Assembly: GCF_022605725.1 (NCBI RefSeq)
Contig: NC_065567.1
Span: forward strand, 34,947,127-35,011,126
DNA: 64,000 nucleotides
Direction: 5' to 3'
From: Anthonomus grandis grandis
Lineage: Eukaryota; Arthropoda; Insecta; Coleoptera; Curculionidae
Shown here: positions 1 through 11,133 of the stretch, in pieces
Numbering within the stretch: position 1 is the first letter of the stretch
Layout of the letters: each line of letters opens with the position of its first letter
Program-made: the position numbers and the translations under genes
Notes under the pieces: model-generated
What the model was told of the DNA's origin: nothing
Databases searched by the model: none
What the model saw: only the letters and a program-made list of their open reading frames with translations

Positions 1-110
1 TGTCTCTTTGGTGGCTAGAGACTACTTTAGCCAAATACTGATTATTGGCTATATTCACTCGTTTTCTTGATCCTCATTTCTATAGTCCTGGTTTTCTTGA
101 TCCCAAGCTT

Positions 111-557
111 CTAACATGTGTTCTCGAACAAGCAGGCTTCAAAATTTTGTCCTTGGTCTGAATGTAGCTCCAAAAGTACACCATTATATACAGATACATA
201 TACATACAGATCCAATCTTTTGTTTGTGTCAGCGACAGTAAAGGCTTCCTGGTTTGGTAGAGGGTATGCCTCAACCCATTTGCTTAAGTAGTCCATCATG
301 AACACGGTGTACTTATTCCCTGTTTCTGATTCGGAAAACACATCGGCAACGTCAATAGCAAACCTTTCAAAGGGACTTTCCACGTTATACTGGCACATCA
401 AGCCTTCTGCCTTCTGTTTTCTCTGCGGCCCATTACTTGCCGCACATACAACGCATTTCCTGGACCAGTCCCTTACGTCTGCCTTGGTATTCACCCCGTA
501 AAGTTTTTCACTCACTTTTATCAGGGTCTTTGTTACTCTTGGTCTTAAGAACCCCAT
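111..557 (-). pseudogene. Ty3/gypsy integrase fragment
   Basis: Remnant of the integrase that inserts gypsy cDNA into the genome. The translation has the CxxC end of the zinc-binding domain (RKCVVCAASNG), then the core start FERFAIDVADVF with the first catalytic Asp, MMDYLSKWVEAYPLPNQEA, and LHSDQGQNFEA with the second catalytic Asp. Between the two blocks the expected 20 or so residues are replaced by an unrelated Tyr/Val-rich stretch around 185-240, so the core is rearranged. The reading stops before the catalytic Glu. It lies downstream, in element sense, of the RNase H tail and gag remnants, in the normal gypsy order. It is dead. Confidence 0.85.
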
Positions 558-559
558 TT

Positions 560-775
560 TGTCAAAAATTTGTGGTTTTTAACAATTGAGCATCTTTCTC
601 CTCTGCACGTTGACAATGGTCGCAGTCCTCTTTTTGCACAAGGTCTTCTTGATACGGCTTGCTGAATACAGGTCGACGGTCGCCTCTTTGCATCGACCTT
701 CCCTAGTTTGTCGGAAGTGCTAGCGCCTCCTGAAGAGTGTCTTTTTATGTGACCTGCTTTGTCATATTTCAACAC
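560..775 (-). pseudogene. Gypsy RNase H C-terminal tail remnant
   Basis: Degraded end of a gypsy RNase H and its linker to integrase. One frame shows SRRPC and the next shows EDCDHCQRAEEK. This is the usual DALSRRPC...CxxC junction, split by a small frameshift near 650. No reverse transcriptase or protease lies between this and the gag remnant, so the polymerase core has been deleted. A better-preserved equivalent sits at 30345-30929. Confidence 0.6.
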
Positions 776-879
776 TTCAACTTTTGGCCTTGGCTATATC
801 CTCTAATCGCCTCCCTATTAATCTACTTCACCCATTCCTCAAAGTCATCTTCTTCTGGAATCACTTTCCGGATACGAGC

Positions 880-1278
880 CTAACCATTGTTCGTGTTCCT
901 GGCAGCTTCAAATTCAAGAGCCCGTGTTGGTGGATGTGCTAGTAGTAAGTACTGCCTCGTTTCACCATCGCGGAATTCAAGAATGCCCGAACTACCAAAC
1001 GTTCCATGATTCATTTCCGGGACCTCTGGATATTCCAGTCGAACCAAACGTGCAATATCAGCTGTAAATTCTTGCATGGATCCTTGACTTCTGGCATTCC
1101 AATTTTTCAACTGCGTATGGTAGACATGTTCCTGGTTTAATTGATCTAACGCATCTGCAAATAACTCACCAGGTGGTCGTAGACTTGTTGCTCTTAGGGA
1201 GACTTTCTTTACAGGATGGCAGCAGGATCTCCTCTCAGGGTCAACGTAAAGGTAGTCGCCTTCTGCCTGAGTGACCAA
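880..1278 (-). pseudogene. Gypsy gag fragment
   Basis: Capsid-type Gag segment of a Ty3/gypsy retrotransposon. The gag-family block runs PPGELFADALDQLNQEHVY, then TQLKNWNARSQGSMQEF, DIARLVRLEYPEVPE and DGETRQYLLLAHPPTRALEFE. The stretch after PEVPE is out of register, so there is at least one compensated indel. The open frame begins at a TTG, so the true start lies further upstream in the duplicated region. It ends at NTNNG without the nucleocapsid knuckle. It shares strand and order with the LTR at 2377-2714. Confidence 0.75.
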
Positions 1279-2340
1279 CCGTTTGCTTTTACAGTTGCTT
1301 CAAACCGACGTTTATAAATATTCTATGATGAGTACCATCAAATTGAGGCGATTTCCGCCAACAGATTTCATATTGCCACAAACTTCGTTCTGGTTATCGA
1401 CTACTGAAGGTCATGGGGCAGCTCATCGAAAGTGTGGAGGTCCAATGTGGTGATTCTGTTTAGAACTTCCTGGATCCTGTTCTCCGCCAATGAAAGAGTC
1501 TTCTTTTTATGTAAGATTTTCAAGAAGGTTTTTCCAGAATTTCTCCTTTGTATAAGCATTGTTTTCCAACATCTTTCCTTCCAACCTAGCAGAATTCTCT
1601 TTTAGCTTTTCCTTAAGCTTACTTTTTATTGGTGAGTGTGGCAAAGTTTTCTTCCAGTTTTGCAAAAATATCCAGAAATTTAGCTTCCAGATTGGCGGGT
1701 TTTTTTTCCACGTTTACAGAATTTTTCCGCAACTTTCAAAGTTTCCCGACTTTGCAACATTTGGGGTCTAATGCCTCACTAGGTGGTCGTAAACTTGTTG
1801 CTCTTAGGGAGACATTCTTTACAGGATGGCAGCAGGATCTCCTCTCAGGGTCAAAGTAAAAGCAAGCGCCTTCTGCCTGAGTGACCAACCGTTTGCTTTT
1901 ACAGTTGCTTCAAACCGACGTTTATAAATATTCTATGATGAGTACCATCAAATTGAGGCGATTTCCGCCAACAGATTCCATATTGCAACAAACTTCGTTC
2001 TTGTTATCGACTACTGAAGGTCATGCGGCAGCTCATCGAATGTGTAGACGTCTAATATGGCGATTCTGTTTTGAACTTCCTGGATCCTGTTTTCCGCCAA
2101 TGAAAGAATCTTATTTTTAAGTAAGATTTTCAAGAAGGTTTTTCCAGAATTTCTCCTTTGTATGAGGATTGTTTTCCAACATCTTTCCTTCCAACCTGGC
2201 AGAATTCTCTTTTAGCTTTCTCCTTAAGCTTACTTTTTATTGGTGAGTGTAGCAGAATTTTTGTCCAGTTTTGCAAAATTCAGTTTACAGAATTGTCCAG
2301 CAACTTAGTTTCCCGATTGACTCAACGTCCAATTGACTGC
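1171..2340 (-). repeat. 610-bp tandem duplication in gypsy gag/leader
   Basis: Two head-to-tail copies start at 1171 and 1781. Several anchors keep the same 610-bp offset, for example ggtggtcgt at 1172 and 1782 and agaattctct at 1591 and 2201. Copies differ by scattered substitutions, and copy 2 has deletions after about 2265. The unit spans the start of the gag remnant and the leader between gag and the primer-binding site. Confidence 0.85.
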
Positions 2341-2361
2341 TAACCAAATCACATGCCACAC

Positions 2362-2376
2362 CAGACACCAGTAGCG
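2362..2376 (-). promoter_or_regulatory. Putative retrotransposon primer-binding site
   Basis: On the minus strand this reads TGGTGTCTGGTGTGG, complementary to a tRNA 3' end finishing in CCA. It resembles the acceptor end of a leucine tRNA. It abuts the inner edge of the LTR-like block and precedes the leader and gag, where a gypsy element starts minus-strand synthesis. The tRNA identity is an inference. Confidence 0.5.
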
Positions 2377-2714
2377 TTTTTACTATTCGTTAAGGTTTGA
2401 GATAAAACATTCGATGCACAAAAATAGTCAACTGATTTACACGTATACACTAGACACGATCAATTAAGACTACTAAAAGTATTTTATTTAAACTGTATCT
2501 ATTTAATACTATTTATGTAAATTTAAAAGTCGCGCCAATATTACGATTTAAACTGGCCTCCTAGCGGCGTGTTTCCGAGAGTTTCCACGTGCCTCGAGAG
2601 ATGTTGTGCGGTGTGCCCGCTTGTGCCACCGCTATGACTCCGGAATGGCCGAGAATAGCTGATATATTTGCGGCGTTGTCAATATCCTTAGAATACAATA
2701 TTAAAGAACTCACA
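2377..2714 (-). repeat. Probable gypsy 5' LTR
   Basis: A 338-bp block next to the primer site. Read on the minus strand it begins TGTGAG, contains AATAAA about two thirds in, and ends at the primer site. No second LTR is in the window, so the ends rest on context and the TGT start only. The element is cut off at the left window edge. Confidence 0.5.
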
Positions 2715-4499
2715 GGAAATTAAATAACGTTATATGAACTTAGTCTTCTATGAGTTATTCATATTGCAGTGAATTTTCTTTAGAATAAATCAAATGAGGG
2801 GTGAAGACTGGGACATTCGGAGTCACTGGATTAAGGAGCTTAAATCTAAATAAAAGCTTAAAGCATAACTGTGTTACCAAAACACTTAGGTAATTAATTA
2901 TTTGACCCATGAAAGGAATATGAGAAGGAATTTATCATGAAGAATCTACTGCTTCCGGTAAAGATCGAGCAACTGACAAGTTTGACAGGGACGTGTGATG
3001 TCAAAGCCGTTCTTTCAACAATCACTGAATATTCAGGTAGAACATAATAAAAATTCTGATCTCTATGAGCAATTTGAATTTTCTTGGAACATTCACTAAA
3101 TGTTAATTTTTGCCACTGTGGTCTGTTCCAATTTTAGTGCTGATAAAGCCATTTTCTGAAAAAATCGGATAGTTTTATTTTGATCAAGAAGCTTTGCAAT
3201 TTTATGAAAAAATGTTCGTTGTTTTTTATGACAAAAGAATATTTAGATGCACATATGGCAATAAAGATATATATGTCCAATACCATAAGGCTAATATATT
3301 CAGAAAACATTCTTGGTTTATTCAGAGAATATCGATATTCCATCAATACTTTTAAAGAACTCTCAAAGACATTCAGCATAATCAGGGCGACGTGAGACAG
3401 ATTGTTCTTATTGCGCAAATGCGCATGTCAATTCGTTAGTACGCGGCAATGGATTCATCTAAATCTCGTTTTTTTTTGACAATCTTCAATTGATAATGTT
3501 TGCTATACATATATTTGTTAGGACAATTGTTACATTCAGCTATATCCTCTTTGCACCGATTATTGACGAACATCTGTCTATTATTCCACTAAATTTTTTC
3601 AAGTTATTTTATTACCTAAATATAGAGTTTAATTGTTTGAGCTATAAATGTGCATTTTTTGCTCCTTTAATTATTCTTTGCTTAAGGCTGTTCAACGATT
3701 TCCTCCTTTATTCTAAATATAATTATTTTGCAGCCAATTCTCTTTGTCCTGAACAATATCTAATAATGCAGCTGAAACTCTCGGCGGTTTTTAATTAATT
3801 TTATAAATTCCGTATGATCTTTTTACGAGCTCAACGTTCCAGGTAATAACAGAGATACCTACCCACCTTTTGTGAATTTTTTTTATAAAACTTCCTCTCC
3901 AATAGTGCTCTTTCTATTTCTGCAATTTTACGAAATTAAAACATAACTTTATATTTACCTCGAAGTTCTACTTCCCGAGAAAATAGGAACATGAAAAACT
4001 TCTTACGAAATAAAATGCTTGATATTTGAAATGGGACATTTCGTGTTCAGCGACAATCATCAACATTATTTTTAAGTATGAACTTGACAAATGAAGTTAA
4101 TTTTTTATTCTTAGTTCATAATTATGTTTTCATTACATTTCTATTATTCATTCTCTTTATAATGAAATTGATGATGACTAGCCTGAAGACGCAACTTCGG
4201 TCTGGTTATAAATTTTATTTTACCACCTTAAGACGACAAAAAGTTTCAACGACCAAATCGTATTTATTTAAAAATGTTTAGTCCGGTGCCGTACAATCTT
4301 AAAATAAAAAATTCATTAAGAAATGGGTAAAGATCCTTGGACAGTTTCAAGGACCTTGGTACTATATTAGAGACCTTGGAGGTGATGGCATGCACTTACT
4401 TTCCAGGTTCCAACTCGTCTCATGACGCCCTTGTAGCTGTTGGGTCTGATTCATATCGAGTACGAGACTGCTAGAAGGATACTCACCTATGAGAGTGAG
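2715..4499. other. Non-coding AT-rich stretch
   Basis: No recognisable gene or repeat end. The open frames at 3134-3418, 3490-3798 and 4078-4281 are Phe/Ile/Lys-rich with no family motifs and look like chance frames. Confidence 0.5.
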
Positions 4500-5480
4500 A
4501 AATAGGCCATCAAATTATTCCCCCCTTCAAATCTCCGGGCATGGATGTGTTGTATCCATTTTTTTTTACAGAATGCACTGGCACAAAAAGGCAAACCGTA
4601 TGGAACTCGAGTATCACGAGTAGCGCCAGTGCTACGAAGGTGTCTGTAGATATTTTCCTTAATGTTTTGCAAGTGGCAATGTTCGGGAAAAACATGCTTT
4701 GAGAGTTGGTTTGCTTCTTAAAAAAAGGTCTCAGCAGCGAGGCTGAAGGATCATTGGTCCTGAGGAAGTGTTTTAAGTGTCTCAAATTGGCCGATCTATA
4801 ATGCCACACCTTACATGGCATAGGTGGATCCTGAGTTTGTATTTCTAGTTCACATGTTGCGATTATTAATTTATGATTTGCTGTTTGTACGGTAATATTA
4901 TACAAGTTAGGATCTGTCGCGAGAAACAGATGAGATTCTCGTTGGATCTTGTATAAGCTGCGTTAGGCCATGACTAATTGCAAAGTCCTCTGCTTGGCGC
5001 CCTTCATCATCAGTCCTGTAAAGATACGTCAGTCAGTTAACATTGTGGACGGTAAAGTCTCCCGCAATAACAATTTCTGTACTTGAATGGTTTGCTTGCA
5101 GATCGTCGATTTTATCAGCAAGTGTGTATCGCTGGGTGGTATGTAGAGGAAGCAGAAATACTTTGTGGATCTTTCGGTCGTTATTTTCAACCACATAACA
5201 TCGAAGCCTTGGGGCTTTAGCTTCTTCCCGGTATGTCCCTTTTAATGTAAAAGCGACATATCTTAGGCGAGTCCGAAGCTGTACCTAAGTCGACTGTGGA
5301 GGTAGTATCCAGGATACAACATATGACCTTGGTTCTTTCCGAGTTCACTTTCAACTCTGCTAGAGCTAAAATGTAAGGTCTGTTGTTTTCAGATGTTGGT
5401 GCACAGCGTTTATGCTCGCATTCAGACCTCTTATATTACATAGAGCCACTCTTATGCAGGAGTGCTTTCGGTAACACCTG
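4500..5480 (-). pseudogene. LINE endonuclease (EEP) domain, decayed
   Basis: Apurinic-type endonuclease of a jockey/CR1-like non-LTR retrotransposon. In element order: ALCNIRGLNA and AVHQHLKTT near 5460-5390, ILALAELKVN, FDVMWLKI, FCFLYIPPSDTHLL, IVIAGDF near 5070, TDDEGRQAEDFAISHGLTQ, then NLYNITVQ and LIIATCELEIQTQDPP. All the usual blocks are there but spread over three frames with stops. The GDFN motif reads GDFT, and the SDHC block is damaged to NHKLI. The reverse transcriptase does not follow. It is the same broad clade as the plus-strand copy at 15470-17500. Confidence 0.75.
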
Positions 5481-5828
5481 GGGTCTGTACCCTAAGATGC
5501 TTTTTGGATCTACTCATCTATTGTACAACCTTATCTCACTATCGTTTAGTGGTCCCGTACGAAGAAAGCGAAAATTCGAGCTTAATTGGATAGGCTTAAA
5601 CGCATCTCATGCCTACGCAAAACGAGTTTTATCCGAACGGCCCCAACTAGAGAGCTTGAAACTCTGTTGAGCGTTCCACTCCTGGAGCTTGTGGTACAAT
5701 TCGAGACAACTTTCTCTGAGGTGTTCTTCTAAGGGGCAGTGACTATATGGCACCTAATATCAGTGTATAAAAAGGAGTAAAGAGAAGTGGTTGGACTCCG
5801 ATGAATCTACATTTTTAAAAAGAGGAAC

Positions 5829-5965
5829 CATGTGGTATAGAGATGGCTTCAGAATCAATAATACCAGGTGCAAGGGTCTGTAGTGGTACCCCATAGACCA
5901 GCAGGGCATACTCCCTCTGGAAGCACGATACTGCCTTCCAGTCTGAGGTCTTCGCTGTATTTAAA
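5829..5965 (+). pseudogene. LINE RNase H-like fragment
   Basis: Short stretch resembling the RNase H domain that ends some LINE ORF2 proteins. WYRDGFRINN corresponds to the usual WYTDGS start, followed in another frame by GARVCSGTP and KHDTAFQSEVFAV, which carries the conserved Glu. It is opposite in strand to the neighbouring endonuclease, so it is a separate insertion or a rearranged piece. Confidence 0.45.
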
Positions 5966-7614
5966 TGCGGATTGAAAATCTTAAATTGCGGACACCGTAA
6001 TAGAGTCGTATCAATGAAGTGGTAGCAGATCCGTTGTATTTTACCCAGCCTCTGTCCGGCTGGTCCTTTTGCAGGCTTGAGATATTGATACCGTCAGGGT
6101 GGGCAGATCCTCGGCAGATCGGCTCAATTGTGCTTTTTTAAGAATTGAGTTTATGGTGCATCCTTGTTCGTTTGCATGAATCTTTTGGAGTCTATCACAT
6201 CCGATACTCGCCTGGATTAGTTTTTTGTGACTTCTGGGCCGTTATTTTCGTAATACTCTGTGATTGTGTCTGTCAGTTCCTCCACATTTTAGCAATTTAG
6301 TTATTTATATCCCTTGTCTTTTTACCAACCTGCACTAGTTGTCACTGGAGTTCCGGCTTATAGCACTCTTAATCCACCCTTCTTGGATTTTGATAAATTG
6401 TTGATGTTAAAACAGATGTATCTAGGGTCTGAACAACTTTCTTTCATGGATAGATGCCAGTCTTTATTAAGCGTACCCATGTACAAAGTACACATTGTTT
6501 TTGATTGCTGGCAAACGATCATTCGTTAGTTTTTCAGTACACTTCTGTCGAAACGAATCGAGTTTTACGTGTTGGAAGTGCATTTGGACTATCACACATT
6601 TCTTGCTCAATGCGTTCTTGCTTTTAAGTTTCAAATTATTAAAAAACAAATAGCAGCAAAAGATGCTGCGCGCCAATACCGTAAGGGTCGCAAATTCAAG
6701 ATGCTTTATTGGTGAATATTTGACAGTGAGCTCGCTATAGTACAACACCATGTTGGGAATGACAAATTATTTTGCTAAAAATTAAGAAATGGCTATTTTG
6801 ATTTCCGACCATTTAAAAAAAATCTATAGGAATTTTATACGCACTTAGGTAACAACTAAAGCCTTTAAAGGGAACGATTTCTTTAGAAGCGAGTGGAGTA
6901 ACGAGCCATCAAGTATGTTATAAGAGTTTCGCAAAAAAAGTTAAAACGTATAAAAGGGAAACGCAATAAACGGTGATACCATAACTTAGATGTGTAAATT
7001 TTCATTTTTATAAAAGCAATGTTATGTCCCATTAACTTTTTAAAACAGCTATAAAGTATGTATTGGTTAAGGTTCAATAAAATGTATACTTTTAAGAAGC
7101 TTTTGTTGTACAATGTGAGCTGTTAAAATTGTTGATAAAATTTTGTTGTTTTTAATCAATTATATGGATTGCGACAGGATTTCAAGTAAGTACCATCCTG
7201 CTTGCAGCTGATTTCTTCAGCTGCAAAGCGTCGTCATACTACATTACCAATCATACTCACACACACACTGTGAAAAAATCATTTAAACTGCTTTGTTATA
7301 AGACTTTTTACTGTACTAACAACATATAAAAAGACTCAGAACAGTAACAATAAATGGTGTCCTATTGCGCATGTCAATAAGAGCCGTCATTTGATGTTAC
7401 CGACTTGGGCCATCAGCCCAACAGTAAATATTGACTAAATATAGAGAGGCACATCTGTTCAGACAATATTTTTTCTGCATACAAAAAGCAGTTTTCTTCG
7501 AGTCTCAGTAGACTCTAACTACACGCCTGCTCAGTAGCAGGCCTTTAGTTAAATAAAAATTTTTATTGTGAAAGTTCTGTAAGCATTTCTTATAGGCAAA
7601 TTTAGCTGACGAGC
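5966..7614. other. Unassigned stretch
   Basis: No supported gene. Small frames at 6314-6529, 6467-6751 and 6883-7113 show no known motif. The 3' part from about 7430 has short inverted words (for example cctgctcagtagcagg) but no clear element ends. Confidence 0.45.
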
Positions 7615-8221
7615 TTCAGTTACGTCAAAATAGTATTTATCAGGGTATGCATAACCTCTATATCCTGTGCATATATAGGGGTGCGGAGCAATAGAAAGGT
7701 GTGTATAAGTTTACACGCTCGCACAATGTGCCGCCTTGTGCAAAAATACCATGCTTAAATTAACTTATTCCTGTATGTGCCTAACCATTTTCTAAAAGCT
7801 GTAAACACTTGTATCAGCAGCATAATTGATATCGAAAATGACTCAAATTTGTCAATAACTATTTAAGATAAGGTAAAATCACAAATGGCTCTAATTCAGA
7901 TGCCCGACCCGACATGTATCTCGATGCTCCGTTGCGTACTGTTGGATACCAGAGCATCCCATATTTTAGCACGCCATCTCAAGTTCAATATGAGAATTAT
8001 CAGTATTCCTTCTACATTCGCATCGACTACAATTTTATTGGTTATTTAGTTTAGATTGGTTGCGTTTAAGTGTATAGTTAAATTAATAGTTTGGTACCAT
8101 CACACGAATTAGGTACATTACTAGAAGTTTTACTATGAAACTCATCATTGTGTTTTTGAAGGTGGTAGACAATGGTACAGTGAAAACATCTTGTCGGACT
8201 TGCATTGTCTTATTTATTTAT

Positions 8222-8275
8222 TGTAACACGACGTTTCGGTTGGTAAGTATCTCCAACCGTTATCAAGAGTAAACT
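8222..8275 (-). ncRNA. Hammerhead-like ribozyme motif, left PLE arm
   Basis: Minus-strand fold with core UUGAUAA, stem II GGUUGG/CCAACC, then GAAA and CGUC. Stem I is weaker than in the right arm because ACAC has become ACUC. The core change from CUGAUGA is the same as in the right arm. Confidence 0.5.
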
Positions 8276-8322
8276 GTATTTATAATATAAACATAATACA
8301 TTATAATATAATAAACTGTATC

Positions 8323-8376
8323 AGTTTACACTTGATAACGGTTGGAGATACTTACCAACCGAAACGTCGTGTTACA
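8323..8376 (+). ncRNA. Hammerhead-like ribozyme motif, right PLE arm
   Basis: PLE ends are known to carry minimal hammerhead ribozymes. Here stem I is ACAC (8328-8331) with GUGU (8369-8372). The core is UUGAUAA (8332-8338). Stem II is GGUUGG/CCAACC (8340-8345, 8355-8360) with a 9-nt loop. GAAA follows at 8361-8364, then C-GU-C with predicted cleavage after C8368. Stem III is only A-U and C-G, as in PLE hammerheads. Core positions 3 and 8 are U and A instead of C and G. One extra C sits between the core and stem II. Activity is not known. Confidence 0.55.
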
Positions 8377-8657
8377 ATAAATAAATAAGACAATGCAAGT
8401 CCGACAAGATGTTTTCAAACTCATCATTCATGCGGTTTTCCTGCAGTTTAGACGAGCGTCTCCCAAAGAGTTACTTGTGATTAATGCGGTTTATCTGAGA
8501 CCAATTTCTCGTCGTACTTTTATTATCTTTAAGTTACGAATATTATCTATCAGGGCAATATACATATAACCTCTATAGTCTATAAAGGGTGTCTACTATA
8601 AAAACCGCCAAACTTCAAGAGGTGATTAAAAAAATCATTTCCAACAAAAAAGTCGTA

Positions 8658-11133
8658 GGGGAAGGGTGTACAAAATGACATAGGGTTTTCAAAAATCAAA
8701 ATTGTCTATGAACAAAAAATATTTTAATTCTACAAAAGTAACAAAAAATACAGGCATCTCTACTCTATTTTCCAAAATAAAAATCACTAAAAAAACTCAA
8801 AAAGAAATTCTCATTTTAAAGTATTTAATTTAAAAAGGTAAAAGTTCGTTTTACCCTCCTAAGTGGATAAAATGACATACTTATTAAATATTGCCAAAAA
8901 TTTCTGTAAAAAATTAATTATCGCAACACAGTTCACAAATAAACATCTTAGTTTTTTTGTCGACTCCTGCACACTCAGCGTGTGCCCATTTCGAGCAAGA
9001 ACAACATTGCAGCCAAATTTCCTTTGCCTTTGACCTTTTAAATTCTTCCACACAGTAAATGCAAGTACAATCTTTGTCGTCTTCTATTAAGAATGGGTTG
9101 TTTTCCGATTCAGAGTCAGTGTCAACAAATACCTTTTTAGTTGCAGCTCTTTTTTTATTTTCGACTGTGGGTGTAGTTCTTGATTTTGCTTCCTCCAAAT
9201 TTGGAGTAGAATTTAGCACGGTAGTTCCCGGACGCTTTTTCGGCTTCCTCTTTCCCTGGCCTGAGATAAATGGTCCTACTGGAATGGGACTCAGATCGGA
9301 GACAGTAACGGCAAGTAAACTTTTATTTTGTTGATCTGATGTACTGGGGATTACTTTTTGAAGATTGGTTACGTCCTTTAAATTGCCCATCCCGCTTGAA
9401 GTTTGTAGAGATAGTGCTGCGGAAGATTCTTCACCTATATTACCTTCAGATTCTGGAATATTTGTTGTCTCTGCTGCTTGAAACATGTATTCTGGAAATA
9501 CATCAGGATTTAGTGGGCATATTCCGGTTTTAGAAAAGCCGTTGGTTGCATTTTGAATAGTGGCAGCTTTTCCATATGCTTCAGTAAGTAAGGCACCTAT
9601 TTGAAATTGCGTTACAACTCTGCCTGGGTGCCTTAAGTCACTTTGTTATAGCTTGATCGAAATAGGTTTTTACGGGACCGAAGAATAAAACATGGGGCTG
9701 CAGTCGGTGGGTGCAGTGAGGAGGCAAGCAGAGCAGAACAATACCATGTTGTTTGGAGAAAATCAGACCATCAAGGTACTTATGGCGGGAATGGCCATTA
9801 ACAATTTCGGCACTTTTTCGTCTGATGAGGCCTTCGTAAACTTTTGAAATGTTTTAACCATTGCAAAAATACTGGTCCAGTCATCCAACCAGACTCCTGA
9901 GCAATGCCAAGAGTCCCTGGGGGAGCATTATCAGTCAGTTCGTACTTCATGTTTTTTCTGGGAAATATTAAGGCTGGTGGGATAAAATTACCATTGAAAC
10001 TCATGCAGCAAACAACGGTTATATGGGATCCCCTTTCGGCACTGGTTATGGCTCCTACTTGCTTACGACCTGTTGTTGCAAATATTTTTTGAGGCTTTTG
10101 CACAGTAGAGAGTGCTGATTCATCGACGTTATATATGTTAAGTGGGTTGATATTTTCCTTTTTAATCACCTTTTCTAGAATCTCAAAAAAACGAGCAACT
10201 TGTGGTTTGTTGAAAGCCTGGGCTCTAGCAGCAGATATCGCCTCTGGCTGACGTAATGCTATATCCGGATTTCTTCTTCAGAATTCTCGCAGCCAATCTT
10301 TTCCTGCTGTTTTCTTCTCACGGTTAAAGTTGTGTTGAAAGCCATTTTTAAAAGCTAACTGATAGGCCAAGCTTAACACATCCTTCCTTGTGAGTCCAAA
10401 AAATCTTGACTCTAGAAGTTTGAGATGTTCAACTAACTGCCGTTCTACTTCTGGTGGAAAAGTAGGCCTTAATCTACCGAGGCGTTTTTCCCCCGTCTTT
10501 ATTGTTTTATTTGTTTTTAAAGCATGTCTTCATAGGGTTGCTTATGGTACTCCGTAAATCTTAGATGCCTTTAACCAGCCCATTTCACCATTATTGACCA
10601 CTTCTATGGCTTTTAACATTGCATCTGTACTCCATGACTGCCTATTTGTTCTTTCGTACAATCGGAGCATGACAATCTGCAATAACAAATAAAAAAAATA
10701 TTTCTATAAGTCGGGCAAAATGACATACTATGTCATTTTAGCCGACAACGCACTATGTCATTTTACACGACTAGAGAAAACAAAAAAAATATTTTTTCTA
10801 ATATTTGCCTTATTCCTCTTGTAAATCTCTTATTACTAAATGTTAAATAAAATAGTTTAAATAATCAGTTAAAATAAAACAACTTACCTAGCGAAATGTT
10901 GTCTAGTATTATAACCAAATTAAACAAAGCGCGAAAAATATTTTTGCACCACAAATTTAAAAATATCGAGCGTACACGTCCGTTAGTGAGCAGAGACAAA
11001 CTGAAGTGGTTGGAACCTGTTGGGTAAATAATTTATGATCTAATTTAGCGCATGCGTATATTCTTACGACGTTAGCAAGTTACATATAAGTATGTCATTT
11101 TACCCCACTATGTCGTTTTGTACACCTTTCCCC
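8658..11133 (-). mobile_element. Pogo/Tigger-like DNA transposon
   Basis: The 2,476-bp element has terminal inverted repeats gggga(a)gggtgtacaaaa at 8658 and its complement ending at 11133, and TA duplications at 8656-8657 and 11134-11135. The words tgacata / tatgtca recur beyond the TIRs on both sides, as subterminal repeats. It contains one transposase pseudogene on the minus strand. Confidence 0.85.
8914..10670 (-). pseudogene. Pogo/Tigger transposase with C-terminal PHD finger
   Basis: DNA-cutting transposase of a pogo-like element. It starts MLRLYERTNRQSWSTDAML with a psq-type helix-turn-helix (KAIEVVNNGEMG), followed by a DDE_1 core with NVDES (first Asp). The second-Asp motif reads IVNGHSRH, an Asp-to-Asn change. 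The third-Asp motif reads THRLQPHVLFFGP where the usual LQPLDV has lost its Asp. The C-terminus is a PHD-like zinc finger (CTCIYC...WLQCCSCSKWAHAEC...CELC). There are two stops near residue 40-45 and frameshifts around 9660-9800. Two catalytic Asp are lost, so it is inactive. Domain order matches full-length insect pogo transposases. Confidence 0.85.

Larger units (their letters stand above)
8150..8416. mobile_element. Penelope-derived foldback insertion
   Basis: A 267-bp insertion with a 12-bp target duplication, aaactcatcatt, at 8138-8149 and 8417-8428. Its two arms (about 8181-8275 and 8321-8415) are inverted copies of the 3' end of the PLE seen at 55547-56545. That end carries the words cgacgtttcgg and ccgttatcaag and a block matching gtcggact..cattgtctt. 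The left outer part, ggtggtagacaatggta, matches PLE reverse transcriptase coding sequence at 56505-56530. Each arm holds a hammerhead-like fold. Confidence 0.8.

Noticed and set aside
3134..3798. Three open frames of 70-100 codons
   Set aside because: AT-driven composition, overlapping on both strands, no family motif.
4160..4265. Another hammerhead-like region (gatgatgac...cctgaagacg)
   Set aside because: The GAAAC and NUH parts are not in place and stem II does not form.
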